A stretch of 64,000 bases of DNA from the NCBI GenBank assembly GCA_038325765.1, contig JBBQJI010000017.1, positions 55,106 through 119,105 of the forward strand, written 5' to 3'. Origin of the DNA: Xiheibacterium sp038325765 (GTDB lineage Bacteria > Myxococcota_A > Polyangia > Nannocystales > Nannocystaceae). Below are positions 25,416-36,795 of the stretch, piece after piece. Numbering within the stretch: position 1 is the first letter of the stretch; each line of letters starts with the position of its first letter. Below the pieces are notes generated by a model that saw nothing but the letters and a program-made list of their open reading frames with translations, ran no database searches and had not been told where the DNA came from. The translations under genes were made by a program, and so were the position numbers.

Positions 25416-25721
25416 GCGGCGGACCCCGCCCCGCGCTCGACCGCGACGCTCGGGCGCCCCGCGGCTTGGCGACCGCCCGCGCGGCCTCGGGCAGGTCGCG
25501 ATGACACAGCTCGGTCAGCCGCTGCAGCAGCCACCGCGTCGCCGGTGGATTTCTTGGCCGAGCCACGCTCGCTGAGCACGATCGCGACGTGTTCGGTGAG
25601 CATCGCGGTCGCGATCGGACCGCGCGCCTGCGCCAGCGGATGCGAGGCGGCGGCGACCGGCACGAGCAGGACCTACACCCATCTTGATTCGAGATGGGTA
25701 GGCGCGCCGCGGATCAAGGGA
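25416..25721 (-). pseudogene. LysR substrate-binding-domain remnant
   Basis: No intact gene. On the minus strand, from about 25663 to 25540, VAAASHPLAQARGPIATAM continuing LTEHVAIVLSER looks like part of a LysR-type effector domain. The frame then changes; another reading, from about 25550 to 25402, has WLLQRLTELCHRDLPEAARA and ends at 25402. No helix-turn-helix part is found. I read this as a degraded LysR gene, but the assignment rests on a short match. Confidence 0.4.
25672..25702 (-). terminator. Hairpin downstream of the FMN reductase gene
   Basis: ACCCATCT (25677-25684) and AGATGGGT (25692-25699) form an 8-bp perfect stem with a 7-nt loop, extended by three base pairs past a 2-nt bulge. 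It lies 20 nt after the FMN reductase stop. No T-run. Confidence 0.55.
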
Positions 25722-26279
25722 TCAGCCCGCGTGACGCCCGATCCACGCGGCGAAGGCGGTGCTGAACTTCGTCAGCAGCTGGCGGACCCCGTCGTCGACC
25801 AACGTGCCGGTGTCGTCGAACAGCTTGCCCGCGCCGCCGAGGTACGCCTCGGGCTGCTGCATCGTGGGCACGTCGAGGAACACGAGGGACTGGCGCAGGT
25901 GGTGGTTGGCGCCGAACCCCCCCAGCGGCGACGGCGACACGCTGATGACCGCACCCGGCTTGCCCTGCCACGCGCTCTTGCCATACGGGCGTGAGCCGAC
26001 ATCGAGGGCGTTCTTGAGCACCGCGGGCACCGAGCGGTTGTACTCGGGCGTCACGAAGAGCACCGCGTCGGCACGGCGGATGCGATCGCGGAACGCGACC
26101 CACGGCTTGGGCGGATCGTCGTCGAGATCTTGGTTGTACATCGCGAGCTCGCCGATCTCGATCGGCGCGAGTCGCAGCGCCGGTGCGGCGATCTCGTCCA
26201 GGGCCATCGCGATCTTGCGGTTGAGCGACTCCTTGCGCAGGCTTCCGATGAGGACGGCGACATCTCGCGGGTTCGACAT
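25722..26279 (-). CDS. NADPH-dependent FMN reductase (chromate/quinone reductase type)
   Basis: A 185-residue flavodoxin-like protein. The FMN phosphate loop is GSLRKESLNRKIAM (residues 12-25), and TPEYNRSVPAVLKNALDVGS (near 76-95) plus SPSPLGGFGANHHLRQ complete the cofactor site. The family reduces quinones, azo dyes or chromate with NAD(P)H in the cytosol. Start ATG with an extended -10 (TGC-TAAGGT) ending 6 nt upstream. It is transcribed toward a LysR remnant. Confidence 0.9.
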   Translation of the reverse strand: MSNPRDVAVLIGSLRKESLNRKIAMALDEIAAPALRLAPIEIGELAMYNQDLDDDPPKPWVAFRDRIRRADAVLFVTPEYNRSVPAVLKNALDVGSRPYGKSAWQGKPGAVISVSPSPLGGFGANHHLRQSLVFLDVPTMQQPEAYLGGAGKLFDDTGTLVDDGVRQLLTKFSTAFAAWIGRHAG

Positions 26280-26285
26280 GGCGTC

Positions 26286-26294
26286 ACCTTAGCA
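26286..26294 (-). promoter_or_regulatory. Putative extended -10 box of the FMN reductase gene
   Basis: On the minus strand TGC-TAAGGT ends 6 nt before the ATG at 26279. Leaderless type. Confidence 0.4.
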
Positions 26295-26296
26295 AA

Positions 26297-27025
26297 TCAG
26301 CCGTCGCCGCAACCGATCGTCACCACGGCGATGCCCTCGTCGTAGACCTGGTGGTCGGGGAATCGGTCGCGCAGCAGCTCCTCCATCCGCGAGGCCATGC
26401 GATAGCTCGCGCGCTCGTCCTGGCGCACGATCGTCATGGCATTGCCGCCCTTCGTGCGGCGCAGGGCGGCATCGAGGCCGCCACCACCCTGGGCCCACCA
26501 CGCCGCGCGGTCGACCGCGGCGCTCGGGATCCGGCCGCAGGACTGCCACGTGTTCGCGAGCGGATCGGTGCGAAAGCAGCAGCGATTGACGACGGCGCCG
26601 GCGTCGTCGAGCCCGCCGGCGATCTCGACCTCGAACACGCCGTAGCGATCGAGCAGCTTGTTCAGCACGCTTTTCCGACGCACCGGATCATCGCCGTCGG
26701 CGAGCCCCGCGATCGTGGCCTGGGCGGCGGTCTTCACCTCCGCGAGCGCTTGCTCGGTCTGCCCGAGACGCTCACGCAACGCGGCGAGCTGGGCCGCGTC
26801 GTCGTCCGCACGCGCCCGCGTCGCGAGCTCGGCGTCGCGGGCCCGCAGCGCCTGCTGGCTCTGAGCGAGCTCGGCCTCGAGCGCGATGGTCTGCTCGCGC
26901 AGGACCTCGGCGTCGTGCGAGGTCTCGTCGAGCTGCTGCTCCTGGATGGTCGCGAACACGAAGAGCACCACCATGAACACGTCGAGCAGCGGCAACAGAT
27001 CGAGCCGATGGCGCGCGCGCGTCAT
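26297..27025 (-). CDS. ExbD/TolR-like protein with coiled coil
   Basis: About 242 residues. The N-terminal membrane segment RHRLDLLPLLDVFMVVLFVF contains the Asp typical of proton-conducting ExbD/TolR helices. A long coiled coil follows (about residues 38-110, rich in Glu, Gln and Arg), then a C-terminal periplasmic domain ending ELLRDRFPDHQVYDEG. The usual ExbD fold is not obvious, so this may be a variant. Start ATG overlaps the stop of the upstream ExbB-like gene by 4 nt. It is probably the third gene of the operon that starts at 28046. Confidence 0.7.
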   Translation of the reverse strand: MTRARHRLDLLPLLDVFMVVLFVFATIQEQQLDETSHDAEVLREQTIALEAELAQSQQALRARDAELATRARADDDAAQLAALRERLGQTEQALAEVKTAAQATIAGLADGDDPVRRKSVLNKLLDRYGVFEVEIAGGLDDAGAVVNRCCFRTDPLANTWQSCGRIPSAAVDRAAWWAQGGGGLDAALRRTKGGNAMTIVRQDERASYRMASRMEELLRDRFPDHQVYDEGIAVVTIGCGDG

Positions 27026-27624
27026 CGCGGCGCGTCCTCGGCGACGACGTCGACCACCTCGACGACCAAGGCCGCAGCGGTGGTCTCGAGCCCGACCAGC
27101 AGCGCCTCGCGCACGTGCTGCCGCGCGTGCTCGAGCGTGTCCTCGCAGCCGCCCGCCACCGCCGACAGCCCCAGCGCCCCCACGAGCCCCCAGAACGTCG
27201 TACCCAGCGCGATCGGCAGCCCGGCGCGGAAGCTCTCGAGGTCCGTGGGATCCGAGCTCACCAGCGCGAACACGGTCCCGAGGATGCCGATGTGCACCGA
27301 GTACTGGGCGAAGCGGTCGATCCACGGCGTCTTCGCTTGCAGTGCGATGAGCGTGCGCGCGGCCGGCTCGACGCGATCGCCGGCCATGAGCCGCGCGATC
27401 TCCTCGAACGACAGATCGACCACGGGGGCCGATTCCAGCCGGCGCCGGATCGGGTGATCGGCGGCGAGCTGGCGGCCGACGTTGCGCAAGACCTTGAGGC
27501 CGCCGCGCAGCTCGTCGAACCGGGCGCGGCCGCGGCCATACCACGACAGCGACAGCGCGCCCATCGCCAGCACGACGACGAGTACGGCGATGCTCAGGGG
27601 ATCGAACAGCGCGTCGACGATCAT
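27022..27624 (-). CDS. MotA/TolQ/ExbB proton-channel family protein
   Basis: A 200-residue inner-membrane protein. The N-terminal span (about residues 9-28), a cytosolic helical region, then the channel region with VHIGILGTVFALVSSD and LPIALGTTFWGLVGALGLSA, the recognisable TolQ/ExbB core. The family powers outer-membrane transport, cell division or motility with proton flow. Start ATG, 5 nt after the stop of the preceding gene; it overlaps the ExbD-like start (ATGA). No TonB gene is seen in the window. Confidence 0.75.
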   Translation of the reverse strand: MIVDALFDPLSIAVLVVVLAMGALSLSWYGRGRARFDELRGGLKVLRNVGRQLAADHPIRRRLESAPVVDLSFEEIARLMAGDRVEPAARTLIALQAKTPWIDRFAQYSVHIGILGTVFALVSSDPTDLESFRAGLPIALGTTFWGLVGALGLSAVAGGCEDTLEHARQHVREALLVGLETTAAALVVEVVDVVAEDAPR

Positions 27625-27629
27625 CGGCG

Positions 27630-28046
27630 TCACTCCACGCGGACGACCACGTCGACGAACCCCTGATCGGCGATGCACTTGCGCAGACCGTCGACGGCGG
27701 CATGCGTGCCGCGGGTCGCCTCGACCAGTACCTTGCGCGTCTTGGGCTCGTTCGCGATCGCGGCGCACACGTCGGCGCATGACTGCAGCGTGCCGTCGCC
27801 CTGCCGGCACCGCTCGCCGTCGACCGTCAGCGCGAGAGCGTCCGCCGCGTCGCCCGCCTCGCCGTTGGGCTCTGCTTTGCTCGGCGGCGTCGGTGCGCTG
27901 GCCGCCGGCTCTTCCCCACCGCCGACCCCGAACCCGGGCACGCACTGGCCAAAGTACGCCGCCGCGAGCCCGAGCAGCCCGACCAGGAGGCCAGCCCCCG
28001 CGATCTTGCCGCCGCCGCCCCCGCGCTGCTGCTTTGGTCGCGCCAC
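27630..28046 (-). CDS. Membrane-anchored Cys-containing ExbD-like protein
   Basis: About 138 residues. A basic, glycine-rich N-terminus (VARPKQQRGGGGGKIAGAG) leads into one membrane span, then a Gly/Pro/Ala linker and a C-terminal domain with four Cys residues. The end VLVEATRGTHAAVDGLRKCI followed by ADQGFVDVVVRVE resembles the beta-alpha-beta end of ExbD/TolR periplasmic domains. The GTG at 28046 gives the basic n-region. First gene of a probable three-gene operon. Confidence 0.6.
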   Translation of the reverse strand: MARPKQQRGGGGGKIAGAGLLVGLLGLAAAYFGQCVPGFGVGGGEEPAASAPTPPSKAEPNGEAGDAADALALTVDGERCRQGDGTLQSCADVCAAIANEPKTRKVLVEATRGTHAAVDGLRKCIADQGFVDVVVRVE

Positions 28047-28385
28047 GTCGGGGAATGATTGCGCACGGATCGGGATGTCGCAACCTGGGGATGCGCGAAG
28101 GCGAGGGCTTGGATCACCGCCCACCCATCGCAGCGAGGCGAGTGGCCACGTCAGCGGGATCGCGTCGACGCGGCCACCGTCTCGGCCGCCAGAGGCCGTC
28201 GTCTCGGCATCGCCGTGCAGATGGTATCGCCGTCGCGTACGACGCCGCCGACGGGCACCGTGGCGGTCGAAGGCGAGGGCGACCTCGTGGTCGTCGGCTT
28301 CACGACGCTGCTCGGCCAGGACCGCAGCATCCTCGCGCGGAGGTATCGACCGCCGTGATCGCGGCGACGGCAGACGCGTCCTCCG
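28047..28385. other. Intergenic region without a recognisable gene
   Basis: A 339-bp gap between the ExbB/ExbD-like operon and the lipoprotein gene that follows. Short readings exist on both strands, but none has a recognised motif, and none has a ribosome site or a TANNNT box at its start. I see no RNA gene or repeat. Confidence 0.4.
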
Positions 28386-29063
28386 TCACTGCGCGGCGAA
28401 CACCAGCTGATAGCGCACGTCGCTGGGCAGTTTGGGCGAGGTGATGCGCACCGACATCGTCACCCCACCGCTCTCGCGCGCCGAGAACACGTTGATGCGG
28501 TCGCCTTGGTCGGCGTGGAACGTCTGGTACAGGGCATCGCCCTGCATCGCGAGGCGCATGGTCGAGGCCTCGCCGTTCGGATCGCGGACCTTGCGACCGC
28601 CGCCGCCCAGGGGCGCGGAGTAGCCGCGGCCATCGATCTCGACGGTGACGACGTCCCCGTCCTGCCGGATCGCGATGCGCCTGGGCACCGCGTTCGCAGC
28701 GACCAGACGTCGCCGCGCAATCCTGCGGACCAGGACGTTCATCTCGGCCACGACCGCATCGATCGCCGCGCGCACCGACTCCTTGCCACTGTGGTAGCGG
28801 TACTCGCCGACGAGCCCGCCGGGCTCCGCCCCCTCGAGCGCGGCGTCTGCGGTGAAGGCCGCCGGCGACCCGGCGACCGGCGCGAGCGGAATCGCGGCGG
28901 CAGCGACCGCCGTCGGCCCCACGACGGACACGCTGCTGTGCGCGGCATCGGCGGGACTCGCAGCCACGGGGAGAGCGGCGTCGATCGGTGTCACGGGTTC
29001 CGGCGGGGAACAGCCCATCAGCAGCATCGTCGCAGCCATGGACACGAGTTCATTTCCAAGCAT
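28386..29063 (-). CDS. Hypothetical lipoprotein, 225 aa
   Basis: The N-terminus has AATMLLMGCSPPEP, with a lipobox ending at the Cys near residue 18. A long Ala/Pro/Val linker follows (residues 20-75), then a globular domain with GEYRYHSGKESVRAAIDAVV (near 86-105) and the C-terminal MSVRITSPKLPSDVRYQLVF. No family is recognised. The start ATG at 29063 or 29039 is uncertain. It probably stands alone. Confidence 0.6.
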   Translation of the reverse strand: MLGNELVSMAATMLLMGCSPPEPVTPIDAALPVAASPADAAHSSVSVVGPTAVAAAAIPLAPVAGSPAAFTADAALEGAEPGGLVGEYRYHSGKESVRAAIDAVVAEMNVLVRRIARRRLVAANAVPRRIAIRQDGDVVTVEIDGRGYSAPLGGGGRKVRDPNGEASTMRLAMQGDALYQTFHADQGDRINVFSARESGGVTMSVRITSPKLPSDVRYQLVFAAQ

Positions 29064-29269
29064 GGGTGGGCCGGGCCCCTTTCTGCGTGTCTATCCAGCA
29101 CGTCCCGTGCCAGCAGCACGGGACACGCGATCATGGGAGTCGCTTCGCCAGCGATGATGATAGAGGCGAGCTGTCCCGCTCACCTGGGGCGACTCTGACG
29201 GCAAACGCTGCCGCGCGTCGATGGTCGGCAGTCTTGGGGTGTGGGCGCCGCCGCCTCCAGTCTCGGAGC

Positions 29270-29720
29270 GTCCGACGACGTCATCGCTGTCGTTTCCGCC
29301 CACCCGGGCGCGGGGTTGAGACCAGGAGGCAACGGGGCTCCGATGCGAAGCACGATATCTTGCGTCGCGCGTCGCGAGTTCTGGGACGGTCGCGTCGACA
29401 CGCTGCAGGAGCAAGCCACCGGTCCGCTGTTCGCGGCCGACGAGATGGGCCACGGTGAGGTCAGCCTGCTCGAGCACGTCGGCGCCGCGTGGGCCGAGGA
29501 TTTCGAGCGAGCGTTTCCGGGTGCGACCGGCCCCACGGTCGAACAGGTGGCCCTCGCACTGGCCGCGTGTTCTCGAAGACTCTCACGGCCGAGGACGTGC
29601 AGCCGTGGGCGTTCGAGGACTGGGACGGAGAACTCGAGGAGGAGGATGCGAAACGCGCGGCCGTTCAGGCCTTCTGGGGGACCGGCCCGGTCCACCTTCG
29701 CCCTCCCATTCGCTGTCGCT
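29270..29720 (+). pseudogene. Di-haem cytochrome c peroxidase/MauG-like remnant, frameshifted
   Basis: The plus strand encodes REFWDGRVDTLQEQATGPLF and then VEQVALALAA in one frame, and SKTLTAEDVQPWAFEDWDGE with LEEEDAKRAAVQAFWG in another. Together these match the middle of di-haem cytochrome c peroxidases (FWDGR-TLEEQA-GPL). The frame changes near 29565-29571, where two extra bases would explain it. No CXXCH haem motif is seen, so both haem-binding ends are lost. A broken, non-functional copy. Confidence 0.6.
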
Positions 29721-29723
29721 CTC

Positions 29724-30248
29724 TCAGTCCTCGATCGCAGCGAGCCCCCGCCGCGTCCGCGCCTCGAGGTACAGCGCGTGCCGGTGATCGTTAGGCGACT
29801 CGAACGGCGCGAGCGCGTCCCAGATCGCGTCGGGCGTCGCCGCGACCGCGAAGCCGGCGGCGACCAGCGACGCGCGGTGCGTGTCGAACTCGTCGGCGTC
29901 GGCCGAGATCACCAGGCTGTCGGCGATGGTGGCCGCGACCAGATCGTACTGCGCTTCGGAATCGAGTCGGACCACCGGAGCGCGGTCGAGCGGCGTGTCC
30001 TCGGAGCCGCGCCACAGCCCGAGGAAGCCCTCCATGTCGCGACCGAACCACGCGATGCGCCCGTTGGTCGCCGTCATCGCGTCGACGTTCGCCATGATGT
30101 CCGGATCCTTGCGCTCCTGCGCCGAAAGATAGCTCGTGTCCGACGGCTCGGCCCAGCTCGGGTCGTCGACGAGCTCGAGTTCGAGGGACAGGGCGAGCTC
30201 GGAGAGTTCGGAGAGGGTCTGACGCAGGCGCTGGAGCTCGGGGGTCAT
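29724..30248 (-). CDS. Hypothetical protein, possibly SUKH-like, 174 aa
   Basis: From ATG 30248 the protein starts with a helical, leucine-rich segment (MTPELQRLRQTLSELSELAL) and continues with NGRIAWFGRDMEGFLGLWRG and APVVRLDSEAQYDLVAATIA, a pattern seen in SMI1/KNR4 (SUKH)-type proteins, which often serve as immunity proteins. The match is weak and there is no toxin gene next to it. An extended -10 box (TGG-TAGCGT) ends 7 nt upstream. Confidence 0.5.
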   Translation of the reverse strand: MTPELQRLRQTLSELSELALSLELELVDDPSWAEPSDTSYLSAQERKDPDIMANVDAMTATNGRIAWFGRDMEGFLGLWRGSEDTPLDRAPVVRLDSEAQYDLVAATIADSLVISADADEFDTHRASLVAAGFAVAATPDAIWDALAPFESPNDHRHALYLEARTRRGLAAIED

Positions 30249-30663
30249 GGCGCGGACGCTACCACTGGAGGCGACGCCGAGCAGCGCCCCGGCGCGATGG
30301 TCTCGCCGTTCGCACCACTCCCGACGAAGACGCCGGTTTGCATGATGCGGTTGATCTCGAACCGATCCAGACATCGTGAACCCAGTTGAATTCGGAACGG
30401 TCGAAACTGATCGCGGTCTCCGTAGAATTCGGATACGCCGAGCGCTGCATCCCGCGCGGGCCCGACATCGACCCCACAGACCCCGCCGAGCTGGATCACT
30501 GGCCCGGCCACGGTCGCCTCACCCGAGCCGACCCGCACGCGGTCGCGCTGCAGACCCTGCGCACACTCGTGGGCCCGACTGCGCACGATCTCCTCGCGCG
30601 CCTGGATCGCACCGCGCCCGCCGCCGCGGCCCGTCCCGCCTGCGCGAACGCCCTCGCCCCGCG
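30249..30663. other. Gap without a supported gene
   Basis: A 415-bp gap between the SUKH-like gene and the metH 3' end. On the plus strand a reading from 30386 runs antisense into metH; I cannot support it. On the minus strand, DRFEINRIMQTGVFVGSGAN (about 30290-30370) looks like protein-coding sequence with no start, perhaps a remnant. Two similar ttcgga-like motifs containing gaattc lie at about 30389 and 30427. Confidence 0.35.
30256..30264 (-). promoter_or_regulatory. Putative extended -10 box of the SUKH-like gene
   Basis: On the minus strand TGG-TAGCGT ends 7 nt before the ATG at 30248, a leaderless arrangement. Confidence 0.4.
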
Positions 30664-34352
<3,689 letters not shown>

Positions 34353-34356
<4 letters not shown>

Positions 34357-35384
34357 GGGTCTCTCCGGGGTGAGGTGGCACCGAGTCGGGATCGGGGCGA
34401 GCGGGATGGGGCCTGGTCCGAGCGGCCACGAACGGGCCTGTCCGCGGCGAGCTGGGGCCGCCTGGCGAAGGCGCAGACGACGTCGAAGTAGGGTTTACGG
34501 CGCTCGCGGGCGGCGACGTCGCAGCGCTCGACCTCGAAGCCCGCGGCCACGAGGGCATCGGCGAGCACGGGCGGAGAGAAGCCGCAGTTGAGGTGCTCGT
34601 AGGTGTCGGCGAGCTCGTGGTGGCGATGCTCGTCGAGCGTCACGAGCACCAGCTGTCCGCCCGGTCGTAGCAGCCGGAACCATTCGTCGAGGCACCGCGC
34701 CGGATCGTCGGCGTAGGTCAGTACCGAGAACGACAACACCTGATCGAAGCTGCCGTCGTCCACCGGCACCGCGTGCATGTCACCGCACACGAACTCGACG
34801 TTGGGCAGCGGACCCAGCCGCGCCTGGGCGGCGTCGATCACCTTGGCGCTGCGATCCAGGCACACATAGCGCTTGGCCCGGGGCGCGAGCAGGTTGGCGA
34901 TCACGCCGTCGCCCGAGCCGACGTCGAGCACGTCGCCGAGCTGCATGAGCCCCACGAACGCCCGCGCCGTCGCCTCCCACGTGCGGCCGGGCGAGTAGTG
35001 ATGCTCCATGCGACCGGCCACCGCGTCGGCCCAGTGCGTCGCGCTCTCACGGGCCGAGATCACCTCGTCGCACCGGGCCGCGTCGTCGGCGAGCAGCGCG
35101 TCGTCGAGCTGGGCCGCGATCGCCCGCCACGCCGCGCGCGCGCCCTCGGGCAGCCGCGCGGCGTCCATGCGATAGAACGTCGACGTGCCCACCCGGCGAT
35201 CCCGGATGAGCCCCGCGTCCTTGAGCTTGCCAAGATGCGTCGACACCCTCGGCTGCGGCACCGCGGTGATCCGGGTGAGCTCGGCGACCGACAGCTCCTG
35301 GGCCTCGAGCAGGCACAAAAGGCGCATGCGCGTCGCGTCGGCGAAGAGCGCCAGCAGCCCACTGGTCTTGGCGAGATCGGACAC
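34353..35384 (-). CDS. ArsR-family regulator fused to SAM-dependent methyltransferase
   Basis: A 343-residue fusion. The N-terminal ArsR-type winged helix (residues 1-95) has LFADATRMRLLCLLEAQELS and TRITAVPQPRVSTHLGKLKD. The C-terminal half is a class I methyltransferase with the SAM loop VLDVGSGDGVIANLLA (near 150-165) and DQVLSFSVLTYADDPARCLD. ArsR-methyltransferase fusions next to methionine-cycle genes resemble the SahR group, ArsR-type regulators of SAM/SAH metabolism; by analogy the methyltransferase fold may sense SAM or SAH rather than, or as well as, catalyse. Start GTG. It lies directly upstream of metH and overlaps it, and the symmetrical operator lies 10-36 bp upstream of its start. 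Confidence 0.85.
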
Positions 35385-35394
35385 GGGTTTGGTC

Positions 35395-35420
35395 TATCCG
35401 TTTATCAAGATAGCGAGATA
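35395..35420. promoter_or_regulatory. Nested GATA dyad, likely ArsR-type operator
   Basis: The 26 bp reads TATC-N4-TATC-N2-GATA-N4-GATA with exact spacing, so an inner dyad and an outer dyad share one centre. It lies 10 bp upstream of the ArsR-methyltransferase start (35384) in the divergent 90-bp gap with the gene at 35475. ArsR-type repressors bind such dyads over their own promoters. This is the best candidate for autoregulation of the metH operon. Confidence 0.65.
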
Positions 35421-35460
35421 CTAGGCCAGTGCCCCTCCCCGGGCAAGCGCCGGGGTGTTC

Positions 35461-35466
35461 TACTTT
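35461..35466 (+). promoter_or_regulatory. Putative -10 box of the membrane protein gene at 35475
   Basis: TACTTT ends 8 nt before the GTG at 35475. Leaderless type; it supports the upstream start choice. Confidence 0.4.
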
Positions 35467-35474
35467 GGGCTGGG

Positions 35475-36602
35475 GTGGCGCGACTTCGGCACGGCAGATC
35501 GGGGAGTCAGGGCGCGGTGACGGCTGCGCGCGGGGCCATCGCGATCCCCGCCGTACTGTCTGCGGTGTTGTCCGCGATGTTGGCTGCACCGCGGCCGGCG
35601 GCCGCCGCGGTGACCATCGACGCGCCCGTCGGATGGATCACGCAGGATCGCGGCCCTGCGCGGGCCCGCGCCCTCTCGTGGATCGCCGCGCGCCCCGGGG
35701 CGCGGCTCATCGAGGTGCACACGCCGCGCTCGACCGACGGGTTCGCGGAGGTGCTCGCCCTCGTCGAACTCGACGGCGCCTTCGACACCGACGCGCCGGA
35801 AGGCGACGAGCTGGCGCGGGCGATGGACGGCCTGCCGGGCTTCGCGATCGCGACGGCGCAGTGGTCCGCCGAGGCGAAGGGCGGCGTCCCACGACTGCGC
35901 GCCACGTGGGAGCACGATGCCATCGCGTATCGCTGCGAGTTGGTCGCCAGTGGCACCACCCGCACGCTGCTCGTACTGGCCACGCTCGCCGACGAGGCGC
36001 TGCTGTACGGCGGATCCTTCGCGGCGACGAGCGCCAGCGTGCGTGGGGCCCAGGCGCCGATGACGACGTTCGATCGCGGCCGCTGGCGGGTGCGCGCCCT
36101 GATGATCCCTGGCGTGCTGCTCGCGGCGCTCGTCGGCGTCACGCTGTGGCGGCGCCCCTTCGGTGCCAGCGCGCGCGTCCTGGGCCAGGTGCTCGCGGCC
36201 GGCCTGGTCGTCCTGTCGCTGTTCGGCGCCTGGATCACGCTGTCGATCACGGCGGACGACGCCGACGCCCTGCGGCGAGTGCATCTCGTCCCCGGCACGC
36301 TCGCCGCCGAGGTCGCGACCTACGGCCTCGTCGCCGCAGTGCTGGTGTGGGTCCTGGGCATCGTCCTGGCCCGGGGCGAGCGCACGGTGGCCAGCGCGCC
36401 GCGCCACGGCGCCTTCGCGGATCGGGCGGGCGCGCCGCTGGTCTCGACGCCGATGCTGCCGCGCGTGCCCGAGCCCGGCGTCGCGCCACCCGCGGCACGC
36501 CAGCACCCCGACGGAGCGAGCCGACTCGAGCCGACCGAGCCCCCATCGAGAGCACCCCGATCACCGCCACCGAGCCGCAGGCCGAGTTCACGCGCTCGGT
36601 GA
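35475..36602 (+). CDS. Exported membrane protein of unknown function
   Basis: About 375 residues. A cleavable signal peptide with an Arg-rich n-region and the cleavage-like APRPAAAAV motif. A periplasmic domain follows (TIDAPVGWITQDRGPARARA, residues 45-200), then three membrane spans near 214-232, 240-260 and 280-300, and a Pro-rich cytosolic tail. No family is recognised. GTG at 35475 is chosen from the TACTTT box and n-region; GTG at 35517, with GGGGAG 10 nt upstream, is possible. It is divergent from the ArsR-methyltransferase. Confidence 0.65.
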   Translation: MARLRHGRSGSQGAVTAARGAIAIPAVLSAVLSAMLAAPRPAAAAVTIDAPVGWITQDRGPARARALSWIAARPGARLIEVHTPRSTDGFAEVLALVELDGAFDTDAPEGDELARAMDGLPGFAIATAQWSAEAKGGVPRLRATWEHDAIAYRCELVASGTTRTLLVLATLADEALLYGGSFAATSASVRGAQAPMTTFDRGRWRVRALMIPGVLLAALVGVTLWRRPFGASARVLGQVLAAGLVVLSLFGAWITLSITADDADALRRVHLVPGTLAAEVATYGLVAAVLVWVLGIVLARGERTVASAPRHGAFADRAGAPLVSTPMLPRVPEPGVAPPAARQHPDGASRLEPTEPPSRAPRSPPPSRRPSSRAR

Positions 36603-36795
36603 ACAGCACCAACGTCGCCCGCTCGTAGCGGCGATCCATCGCGGCGAACTGCTTGGTCCGCAAGGCCTGGACGTCGTCGAGCACGAAGCCGACGAGAGCC
36701 ACCCGACTGATGGCCGCGGTCCCAACGCATCCCTCGTCCGCACGCCCTGGGCAGGACTCAGACAGCAGCGTAATCGAGATGGCGGGCCACGCCCG

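Noticed and set aside
26297..28046. Zorya-type anti-phage system because of the ExbB/MotA-like gene.
   Set aside because: There is no OmpA-type peptidoglycan domain, no ZorC/D-like helicase or ZorE nuclease next to it.
28059..28358. A 99-residue plus-strand frame in the gap behind the ExbB operon.
   Set aside because: No conserved motif or start signal; left as intergenic.
36525..36702. A minus-strand segment, LVGFVLDDVQALRTKQFAAM, with plausible protein character.
   Set aside because: Short, antisense to the end of the exported protein gene, no start signal and no recognisable family.
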